NCBI GenBank assembly: GCA_950097015.1
Contig: CATNEN010000007.1
Coordinates: 1,922,001-1,986,000, forward strand
DNA length: 64,000 bases
Reading direction: 5' to 3'
DNA from: Macrostomum hystrix
Lineage: Eukaryota > Platyhelminthes > Macrostomidae
Below the pieces are notes generated by a model. That model did not search any database. It was given only the letters and a program-made list of their open reading frames with translations, and was not told the origin of the DNA. The position numbers and the translations under genes are program-made. Shown here piece by piece: positions 47,601 through 59,600 of the stretch. Position 1 is the stretch's first letter. Every line of letters begins with the position of its first letter.

Positions 47601-50600
47601 CATTTCCATGCCTAAGCCAGACACCCAATTACTGAGTAATCCCATCGTGTGCCAATGCTACAACAAAATAGAGGTAATTTTTTATATTACACTGTGTCCC
47701 TAGCAGTTCTTTCGTCGCACTGGCGGCCGACCGACCACGGCAACGCTGGGCACACTGACCCAACTAGCACACCTGCCAGGGAATCACATGTCCACAAAAC
47801 ATGAAATGCGAATCTACGGCTCGCTAACGACAGCCTCGTCCGCCCGGCCCTTCTGGGTATCTTCCCGGCCAACAGCTGCGGAATCAGGCACAGCCATTTT
47901 CAGCAAACGCTCTTGCTCAAACAGCTTTAATCGCACTGACTGAGAATCGCACAGTTTCTGGTAGTGCGAATAGTCGCATGAACTCACCCGGAGGTCAGCA
48001 AGACCACGCACGCGACTAAGCCCGGTGTAAAAGAGGCCTGGCGTCTGCTTTCGCCGCCCACCAGACCCACTAAGGTCCACGTACGCCTTCCGGAGTGTCA
48101 AACCCTGCGACTTGTGCACGGTGATCGCCCAGGCCAGCTTCAACGGCAGCTGCGTGCGAGACACGCTCAGTTCCCCGTCAGACCAGCTCGCCGTCAGAGG
48201 CAGAATCGGCACCACTCCACCGGCGTCACAGTACGATAGATATGCATCACCGGCAGGTGGCCGACAATAGCCCGGTCCGGTGTAGTCTTCGAACTCAACC
48301 CAGACACACTCGGGAACAGCCGGCGAAGACACCCCCGGTGGGAAACAGATGCCCTGCACAATGCCGATTGACCCGTTGACCAGGCCACAGGCCACGGAGA
48401 GGTTACGCGTCAGCATCACACGACAGCCGACAGCCAGGTAGACGCGCATTGCGAGGCCCGACTCCGAGTCGGCCGATTCACCGACGGCACCAGCGCCCTT
48501 GCAGAGGGCGTTAACCGTGCAGACTGGATTCTCATGGCTGGCAAGCTGGCCCAAGCGGTAGCAATTCTCCTCGTGAACCGCGGCATTTGTCGAGTACAGA
48601 TGCGTACAATCCTCGAATCCGTCGCCAAGTGTCTCAGGCACCATCACACGGCATTTCATAATCAGGCTGAAATCTTCCATTCTCGCCCGTCCTTCGCGAA
48701 TTGCCTGCAGGACGTCCGCATAGCGCTGGTCTCCGGCCTGGCGTACCTGAGTAAATGGAGAGAGAGAGAAAAATTTGATACAAAATGTATCGATAAATAC
48801 AGTACATTACGCATTTATCGCATAGTTCACTGTAAACAAAGTAAATACTGAAACAATAAAAACATCAACTGCAAATAGTAATTCAGCCCACTACTCACTA
48901 GCTCGTTGAGGTGAACGACCCTCTTAAAGGACCGGTACGCCAGCCAGCCACGCGTCAGCAGGTTCCGTTTCACACCGACGGAACTGGAAGCGTCCTTGCA
49001 CTTCGGTGTGTTTTCGCTATTCACGTACATCGCAGTGTCCATCACGGGCGGCAGTTGAAACAAATCGCCAACCAGGATGACAGACAGGCCACCGAAGTAC
49101 TCTTCGCGTCGGCCGGGAAAAGCCTGTCGCAGCCGCGCATCCACCATGGCAAGGGTTCTCTGGCCGACCATGCTGAATTCGTCCACAATAGCATATCGCA
49201 CAGCTTGCCATTCCGATTGCAACTTGCCCAGCACAACAGAGCCTTCTGGCAGCTCCGCAAACGTCCTCTTGGTACCGAGTCGCAGCGCCGAATGCAAAGT
49301 CTGGCCAGAAATGTTGTGAGCAGCCACACCCGTAGGCGCCATCACTTTGCAGGCCTCACCAAGAAGCTGCCGAATCAGATGAATGACAAAACTTTTGCCC
49401 GTTCCAGCGCTGCCGTACAAAATCACCAACAGCGGTTCACGCGAAGCCACTCCACCAGCGGCGCAGTTGCCACCAGCAGAGTAATGCTCCGAAACCATGT
49501 CAAACAGTTACCGCTGCCGTGCATTCAGGCCACTCGTGTCCACCGGGGCCTCCTGCTGCTGCCGCTGCACCGCCGGACCCTTGCAGGCACGAAAGTACTC
49601 ATGCAGAGCCTTTGCATCCACAATGCCCGGAAACTTGCTAGCAGAAGCGCTCCAGTCAAAGTTTGCCGGCACAGGCGGCAGTTGATCCTCCGGCCGTTTA
49701 AACTGTTCCGCTGCCGTCTGCCGCGCCCCCAACATGGCCATCCAATCCTCCTGCATATTGTCGGGCCGGCTCGCGCCAACCACCGATTCCGCTTGCGCCG
49801 CTGTCATATCCGGCAATTCGTTCACCTGCACAGCCACTACAGGGTCATCGGCCTCGTCCCGCTGCAACTCGCCAAGATGGCGAAATCGCAGGGGGCAACT
49901 GTCGGCCGGCAGCGCGTCAAATGCCTCGCGCCACGTAGCGTGCGTGCCCTTGGCAGCCTCCACGGTACGCCAAGACGAATACAACAGCACCTGCTGCTTA
50001 AAGTATTCCTCGCGTCGCTCCTCTAACGTATTGTTTGGCCGCAGACCTGGACTGACCACCACTATAGCCTTCCGTTCTCTCGGCCTCCAGCCGCGGCCGT
50101 TTATCCCAGCAGCCTCCCAGTTGCTAAAGAACGCGTGCATGCTGACCGTCTCCAGCTGTTTAGGCCGCTGTGTGTACTTGTCCAGGCTATTGCGGCAGGA
50201 GCCTTGTCGCTCAATCATCCGCATGTCATCCGTCCGGACGTACGCAAATGTCCGGCTGCACTTGTACATTGGCTGTTGAAGCAGCAAACGGCACACCTCC
50301 TGGGCGGAATAGTCCCGGGCAGCAATTGTTGCCATCAAATGCTGCTGCACTACCCGCTTGGCCGTGTCCATCCTCTGCCTCTCGTCGGCAGCGACTGTGC
50401 CCCGCTTGGCCTCTTCCGCTGCCAGCCGGTCAAACAGTGTCTGCAGATGACCGGAGCGCACCTCTCCCTTGCTAGCGTATTTCACCAGGTAGCGGATTAT
50501 ATTCTTTGCCGAGGAAATCAGCTGCATATCAATGTTGGCACGCCACAGGCAGAGTATCTGCGGATTGTAGGAGCACCTCTGCGTCTCGTCGCAGAGGTCG

Positions 50601-53600
50601 TCGTTCCTCTGCGTCTCCACACTGAGGTGCAACCGGGACAACCGTTTTACTTCCGTGCGGTCCCGCAACTCCTTCGGATATTTGTACCGACACTCCTGCT
50701 TGCCCCCCTTCAGGGTACGAAGGCATCGATCGCCGCACTTGCTGTGCCGTTCAATAAGGTGACCCAGCGCCTGTAGATCCACCCGGTTGTTCGTAATCTC
50801 CTCGGGTGCCAGCTTCGAGGGATGCACCGAAATGCCATCCCCATTGGCGATTAGGCCTCCAGTCTCGGAGCCGTCCAGCGCAGTATTCCAGCTGCAGACA
50901 TACCTGTCCACGTAGGCGCGTATATTGTCCACCGTCACATTCGCTTCAGTCACATCCAGGCCATCCGGCATCCAGACGAAACCGTGCACGTGGGGACTAC
51001 CGCGGCTCTGATATTCAATACGGAACCAGAAATCTTTCACGCCCCAGTGTTCAACCAGAAAGCGACGCAAAAATACTTCGAACCGGGTCCAAAATAGTGT
51101 ATCTCCAATCGCCGGATCACTCTGCAGCCTCTTCAGCAGGTCGGCTTCTTCGCCGGCATCCATCATCTGCCAGGCGGCACGCAGTTCCGGCCAGTGCGTA
51201 TCAGCCGCCGACAGGGTCAGAAAGAACTGCGGCAAGCCCAGTAGCATTATCAGGCCCTCGAGCTGCCGCCGCTTGCTCTCCCAGTAGATTTGCGTGCCTC
51301 GCAAATGCATTCCTCTGGCAATCACACTTGCCATGGCGGCCGGATCCTTGAGCTTTTCGCGCATCTCTGCTGCGTTCAGCTTGCCAATGCCACTGTGCTT
51401 CACGAATAACCGGCCCAGTGCCAATGCTCGCCAGCGCATCACCAAATTCTCAATGAAAAATCGAAAACGTGGATCCAACCGAAATCTCGGACAACTGTAC
51501 TGCATCAGATGTCTTGCGTAGTCGCCAATCTGTATCGTATGCTCCCGGGGCATTTTGTACTCGCCACTACCGTCGGGAAACAGATGCGGAAAGGCCAAGG
51601 TAAACAGGCTCTCCTGTTGAAACTCGTTCACCGGCTTACGGCCCACTGTGGGCCATGGCAATTTCTGTTCAAGCAGTTTCCTTCGAAATGCTTCATCCAG
51701 CAGACGAAACGGCGTCTCCATCAGGCCACTAAGCGTTTCCTGTGCAATAGCGTCCTCGATATCCTGTTTGTTTGCGCGTTCTAGCGCAGCCTTTTCGGCC
51801 GCCTCCATTGTCACTCCCTCGGGCAACTCGGATTCGTGCATCTCGCACAAATCTTTCATCGGCCCGTCAACAGGCAACTCGCTCAGCGCCACGCGGTCCA
51901 GCGTAACGGCATACTCCCGAAAGTACGCATTGTGCTTCAGCAGGTAATTCATGGCTTTCAGCACCTTATCCCGACGAACACGCAGGTTACTCAACGGCGG
52001 ACCGCCCAGCGATTGCCTCTCACTGCTCCCTCGCTTGCCCTGGAACATCAGGACGACGGGTAGAGTTTTGCGCGGCAACTCTCTTACAATGTCCGCCTGG
52101 TCTTGTGGAAATATTATGCCATGACCACGACTGCACAGCTGTCCTTGTGGAAACAATCGATACACCATCATGACACACAACACAGGAGAGATTAGCATCT
52201 GTTCTGTCACTGTCAAATCTCGCAATTCCTCCGGCTGCTCACACGGGTTCGCATTATTCTCATCGCTGAATAGCTTCGGCACGTGTTGATCCTTAATACA
52301 CCGCTGACAGACCTTGTCATCAGCATTTCGGTAAAACACACCGGGAAACTGTTCCTTGCAGACCCGGCACTTTCGCAGATTCGTCACAGCAGCGATCGTC
52401 TCTTGGTAGCATTCCTTCCGAATATTAAGGAATTGTTCCGTGAAACTATTGCGCAGTACTGCAGGCAGTGACAGATCGCCTTCGTTGACAACCAACTCCT
52501 CGATACAGTCAGGTACAGCAGCCTCTTGCCGCTGATTCTCCTGGCTTGTCCGTTCAGTCGCATCTGTCGCCTGATCGGCGCTCGGAAACAGAATCTTCCG
52601 CCGGGCAGATGATTTCGGCTTCGTTGTGCCCTCAGCTGTCCGTGCTCCACCCTGCTGAGCTGAATCATCAGCTGAAGCAGCGCCACTGTTTCTAGCAGAA
52701 ATAGCAGACTTTGCAGCCGGTGAATCCACACCGCCATAAACGACGCCTCGAACTTTCCTTGGAGAACGTCGAACACCGCCAACAGACCCAGTAGCAGACT
52801 GACTGTCGCTCTCTCCGCCGCTCTCTGACACCGTTGTCGGGTCTCGCTGCCTTCGCTTCCTAGGTGACGACGGCTCTGCAGCGCCAGAGGTCGCAGTCTC
52901 AGAATGTACACAGCTGCCGCTCTCTGCGTCTGATAAGTCCAAGTCAACATTACAAGCTGCTAGAATTGGCCTCGAATCCTCGGCAGTCAACTCAGCAGCC
53001 TCGCCATCAGTCATCAGAGGCTTCTTCAGGGGGGATCGGTGTGCCGCCGTGTTACTATCGGGCGAGCCAGCACTGCTTGCTGTACGCTTTTTTGGTGACC
53101 CAACTGACGCATTTGACGTCACTTCTTGCTTTTTCACAGGGCGAGAGTCCAGCTTTCTTGGCCTTCCCCGGCCTCGAACCTTGCTGCTCGCGACGGGCAA
53201 GCATTCGTGAACAACTGGCGCCGCAGGCGGCGGCATCAAGTGTCGGTCTTCAGCTACCACCGTCAGAGCACTGTAGTGCTCGTTCACCAGCTGCAGACGC
53301 ACGGTAGCAGCAGGTTTGCCTTTGCACGGGCAATACTGCAGCCGAACACCATTTGGGCCATAGATATAAATTTCCACTCCCAATATGTAACCGACAACAG
53401 GAGGAATTTCGTCAGGAACGTCTTGTCCTTCCGTAAAGCAGTTCAAAAGAATATTGTCAATGTCCCCAAAAATGCGACCATCCTTGTGCCATTCACTCAG
53501 CATAGCATATGCCTCGGTAGCTACTCGTTCTCGCAGGTTTACGAAGTTCGTCTCCAACGGCGTACCTAGCAGCTGTTGACACACTGCATGGAAGAAACAA

Positions 53601-56600
53601 TTGCCGTCTCCATCAATTCGGATAACGCGGCAATCTTCCCATGGGATCCACGTTGGCTCTGAATCTCCGTTCAAATTCGGCACCAGTTCAGCAGCTGCAG
53701 CCACTTGTACGCCTGATAAATAGGTACATATGTTATCGGCGCAATGTAGGCGACTTGCTTTGACTTAGCGGCAGGGGGCCTCCATGACGGACGCAGCGAG
53801 AATGTAGGCGACAGATTTGAACTTAAATGTAAAACGTTTGTTCAGCACAACAATGTAATAAAAATTCGTCCACTTTCGAATAAGGAATTATTTTGGCTAA
53901 TATTAAACTTTCAGCCTGTTAGCTAAGATTGACAGCTAATGCAGCAGTTGAGGAGAAAAATATAATATGCGTTCAGACCATAAACCTTTTCCATTCCATA
54001 GAAACATACTTACTGTATAATATTCTCTGTCATCAATCACGAAAATGCCCATTCTCTATCAAATATGCTCAAATACAAGTAATAACTAAATACGTACCAT
54101 TTGACGCAAGCACATCAATAGCCGGTTGCGACACGTTGTCTTGCTGGCAACCCACTCCATCATCCAAGCCCAAGTCGACCGCAAAGGCTGCTACCGCTGG
54201 TTCCGAGACCGGTAATTCGATGCTTGATCGCGACTCAACTGCCTGCTGACGTTTTCGGCGCGCACATTCCTTGCGCGGCTTCGATGCGGCACCAGCGGCT
54301 TTGCCAGACGCCCCACGGATGTCAGCTGGGATCCTTCCTTCCGGATTGCCTACAGCTGTGGACACATTCGAACGTGCGCTAGCTCTAGAAGACGCTCTCG
54401 AGCTTGAAGAACTGTGCGACAATTCCTCGTTGCAACATGCGCATCGCGTAATGCGCCTGATCCGACTGGATCTTTGGAGCCCACCATCCGCAACCGACGC
54501 ACAGTCCAGGGACAATGACGATCCACAGTCGCTGATGACACTGCTGTCCATGGCCTCTGGTACGACCTCCGCCTCGTTCACCTCAGACAGGCAGTCCCAC
54601 CGATTTGCCACGGCAACTCCAGAGTGGACGACAACCTGTCTTGGCTTCTCTGCCGCGGTGGCCGACACGGGCTTGCTCTTCCTCGGTATGCCCAGCCTGG
54701 ATGTAACTGGACGCCAGCTGTCCGTCTGTTGAAGCGGATTGGGCGATTCCTCAGTGCTCCTTTTCGAAGCAGCTCCTACTTCACTTGACACCGGAGGCAC
54801 TTGCTTCGAGGAAGAATCGCCCAATGCAGCGGCACCAGCAGGCCCACGTGCAGCCAACTTCCGCTGCTTTGACGGCCGGCCGCGACTACGAATTGGAGCA
54901 CGGATGTCACTGCTCGTCCTGTGATATGAAAGTAACAATACTAAATTAGTACATCACTAATATCACCAAATAAAGAGAGAGAGAGAGAGAGAGAGAGACA
55001 GGATGGGAATTTCTTTGATGGGATTTCCACACATGGAATTGCAATGGATTGGAGAACTACTCACACATCAGTACTCCTGACAGACACATCATCATGCAGC
55101 TTGTCAGGCTTGCATGATGTTTCACTTGCTGTGTTGCATGCTGCCATTTTTATTATGAATGAATGATAGCTGCAATGGGACTTTTTATCTCTGCATGAAA
55201 TACCTGTGCAAATTTCATTCCATAATTTCATTTTCATGTTCATATTTACACATTTATGTATATACATGTTTCTGATTCTACTACTACGAGCGCAATAATT
55301 TAATAATACATATGCCTTTAATAGGCCTTCCACTCTAAGCCTATGGATAATAGCCCCCCTATGAGATGATGCACGATTAAACAATAGATGGGATGACATG
55401 TGGGAATAGAATATGTAAAATACATCTTGAAACTTCAAAGCCTCAAAGCTCAAAAGTGCCTTTGGTTCATTATATATCAATTCAAGGCTTCTGATCACTA
55501 CTACCTTGATACTAGGACTACAAGGATTTAATAATGGATGCAAGTGTGAAGACACATTAAATTTTCTCATGGATTTGGTTCATTGGTTGTCAGTGCCTAT
55601 GCCCTCCACTGTGCTGCTCTTGCAGATACCCTGTGCCTTCCAGGGCATCTGGCTCTGTGTCAATGGCCATCTGTTAGAGGTGCCCAACTGCAGTCCTATG
55701 GCATATGTATGCAGCTTCCTGTGCCTGCCTTGATTGGGACCAGAGGCTGCAGCTACTGCTTCTTTGGAGATAAATCTGACTCTTAAGCCGATTAAGTCCG
55801 GCTACCAGGTTTTCCTCCAAATTGGAGGCTCCAATATGCAGTTGAAACCAATGACTGGACTGGTGGACAGATCAGCAAAACCTGGATAATTAATACTATT
55901 TCATATACATTTTCTATTATACTTTCACTCTAAGCCTATGGATAATAGGCCTTCAGCCTAATTTTATAATGTATACTCCATTTAAGCCAGAAAATCTGTA
56001 CATGTCAACAAGGGAACATACGATATGAAATACAAACAAGCCAGCCATTTATTAAACTTGAATGAAATTCCAAATTACTGCATGCAACTGGAATACAATC
56101 AGCGAAATTTACACAATTAAAAAGCGATTCGATGACTTGAAAAGTGGAGGCTATATGCACAGCATATAAGCAGCAATTAAATGCAATTTAAATGCAAAAT
56201 TAAATTGACTAGGTCTATTGAGGGCTGGCTAAGACATTTTTTTAATTAGATTAAAACTAATCTTACAATAGCACCATTATGTGCTAGAGCAAATTTATAA
56301 AGGAGAATAATGATTCATATGACTGGCCAAGTACATTAAAAGCAATTAAGTATAAATGCATAGAAAAGATAGGGAAAATATTACACAGCTTGAAGCAGAC
56401 TTTTTGACCTGAATTTAAATATCTAAGATGTCATCACTTGCACAAAATTTGTGATGACTGTAACATAGTGTTAATTCAATAAAAAGGCATCCTACGTATT
56501 GAACATTATTAATAAGACTTTGTAAGAGAATATAAATGCACTTTTTGTGCATATGGCATATACTTTCGAATACTGCAAGAAGTGAGTCAATAAAAGAGTA

Positions 56601-59600
56601 TAATCGACATTATCAACACGACAATGAAGACCGACATTTAAATGCGCATCAATTACATTATCCATGCAAAAGTAAAAAACCCAGACAAATCAAAGGCCTG
56701 CGCGTGTGTGATGTGACAAGCGTCAAAACACGTCCTGAAAGGCGATAATGTTCAAATAAAAAGTTTCAACGACACAAAGACGTGCGCGCTAAAAGGAAAT
56801 ACAACATAAGGTGATTTCTACTGACTGCTACATTCCTTCCTGCATTTAGATGCACAAAAAATGCAGAAACTGAATATGCACTTGTTTTAATAAAAGCAAT
56901 TCAAAAATCTCGACGCAAGCATTTTCTGCAAGGCGGTCGGTTTATCAATGAAGAAGCTAAAAAAGTTGCAATAATTTAGGATTTAATCATCAAAATCAAA
57001 ACCGTTTGCCAAACGGCAAGCAACCAAAAAAAGTTTAACTACCACAGATACTGTTTATCATCAACGGAACTTGCAAAATCTTTCAATAGCAAATAACGGA
57101 TGCTTCAAAAATGATAGTGTCCAAAATTTGTACCCCTTACCTTCATGTACTCAATAGGATCCAGACACGACACACGTTAACCAATCTAGCCGTGTGAGAT
57201 GTCGTTGGAATGTAGACAACATTCCGCGTCGATTGAAGCCATCCGCGCTTAAAGCCATCAGGAATTCGCAGACTTATACACAAAAGTACACACAAATATG
57301 CACAAAGTACACGCTGTGCATAATTACATTTTCAGGTACTAATCCTAACAGGTAATACGTGTATCGACGGCAGTATTTTTCCCATATACCCACATGGGAT
57401 GTGCATCTTTAAATACCAAGCTCAAGGAGTATTACGCCCTTTTCGCCTCCAGCCGTAGGTTTGAGCACAGCAAAGTCTGCACCGGTCCCGAACCCGACCT
57501 TTCACCAGTCTGGGTGGACTTTCTCAGCCCGGGTAGGGCCGAAAGGTGCGCGCAATATCTTGTTAGACGCAAAACAATATTTCCAGTAGATTGACGCATC
57601 ATTCGACAAATTCGGAGCCGGATTTCGCGAAATGCGCGCGTTGAAAGGAGAAAAATACAAATGTTTCACGAAAGTGTATGTGCACTATTATGTACTTTTA
57701 ATACACTTGCGATGTACTTTTATCAACGCCGACTCAGTATGTCATGTGCCCTAATGTTGTGCATACTACATCGCTTGCGGCTAAGCTGTCCGACTGTTTG
57801 TCTTCGAAAAAAAAATTTTTGACTCCACCAAGGTCGGCATGCATTTTCGAGAAAACGGCAAAAATGCACGTTTTGCACTGCATTTCCCAGTACTGCTTGA
57901 TAACCGTGCATTGCATAGAGTCGCCTTGCATAGCGTCGTGTAGCAGGCATCCGTGCCGAATTTTTGACACCACTTGCGCAGTGCAACTACCTGCCATTCA
58001 GCTGCAGTACCGTGCAGCACGCAAGTGTAAAATCTGGCTGCGCCATATTTTACACTTGCTTCATCAGATATCAGGCGCGCGGTACACTCGCAGTCCATTG
58101 AGTCACACCTCGCTGGAAAGAACTCACCGAGTAGAAAAAAAAGACACCACCCGCGTGACAATCGATTCAGCCCTTGGGGAGCTGCGCTGGAAAATGTAAC
58201 CCAAAAAAGCAGTACCTAAAAGTATGTTTTTTGCACTTTTATCATAGACTATGAGGAAATTGAAAAATCGCTTTCCTGCCTCGCCTGGGCCAGGCCTGCC
58301 CGCAACTTTTGTGTCTCAACTTTTCTCCGTGCCAGAAAAAATGTGCGCTGGAAATGAGTTTGCGTAAAATCGATTTCCAAAAAAATGGCAGTTTTACGTT
58401 GCCATGGCAACCCTCACGGGTTGCCATGGCAACCAACCGCCATAAATCGGATAACCCTATAAGTTACCTACCCAACGACACCACCCGCGAGGCAAACGGT
58501 TGAGGCAGTCTCAAATGGCGCCCAATATGCCTTGAAAATGCGTGATTTTCGAGGTGTTTTCTATCTCACTACGTACGCTGGATCTTAGGTGGGGCTCACT
58601 CCGATTTCGCCCCTCGGCCTCTACCGAGGCCTCGGTGCTCGGCGCTTCGCGCCTCGCGGCTCAATACTACGTTCGCCCCCAACTAGCTCGTAATAATCTT
58701 TAAAATGCAGACAAAGTGCACCGGCACTACATCGATGCGCACGACTTCATCAAGGCCAGCGAGCACACGGACATTGTGAAATGCCTGGCCTACTTCGAGT
58801 CTCGAGTGTTCAGCGGCGGCTTCGACCAGCGGCTCATCATCTACGACTCCGGCTATCACGGAGTCAGGCAGATGACACCCATCAGCGTGCGACGGGCACA
58901 CGAGGCCGGCATCAACAATCTGGTGGTAGCTCAGGACGCCGAGCACAACAATTGGCTCATCACCAGCGCATTCGACAAGTGCGTCAAGGTCTGGACCACC
59001 GAGGGCAAGCTGGTACATCGGCTGGATGATTTCGCTAGCCCTGTCACTGGTGAGAGCTTTCTGCGCTGTCTCTGCCATGTCTCATCTCTCCCCTGTCTCA
59101 TCTCTCCCCTGTATCATCTCTCCCCTGTCTCATCTCTCCCGTGTCTCATCTCTCCCCTGTCTCATCTCTCCCCTGTCTCATCTCTCCCGTGTCTCATCTC
59201 TCCCGTGTCTCATCTCTCCCGTGTCTCATCTCTCCCTTGTCTCATCTCTCCCGTGTCTCATCTCTCCCGTGTCTCATCTCTCCCGTGTCTTATCTCTCCC
59301 GTGTCTCATCTCTCCCGTGTCTCTTCTCTCCCGTATCTCATCTCTCCCGTGTCTCATCTCTACCGTTGTAGCTTTAATCGCAGCTGTAACTGTTATAAGC
59401 ATGGCATTGCCTATCTTTCAATCAGGCATCTGCTTCATCGCCCGCAACAAGACCATCTGGGTGGCGGCTGGCCATCATTTCGCGTTCATCTACGAACCAA
59501 AGTCTGGGGAGAATGTGTCAGAATTTAGCGACACCTTCCTGACCAAGGACGGCGAGGAGCTGGACGCCGCGCGCAGCTACACTCTGCAGTTGCTGGCCTA

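Noticed and set aside
48911-50279. Plus-strand frames of 181-371 codons
   Set aside because: Antisense shadows of the GC-rich Helitron Rep-helicase exon.
57394-57594. 66-codon frame
   Set aside because: Short, no recognisable domain, and within the Helitron-flanking intron.
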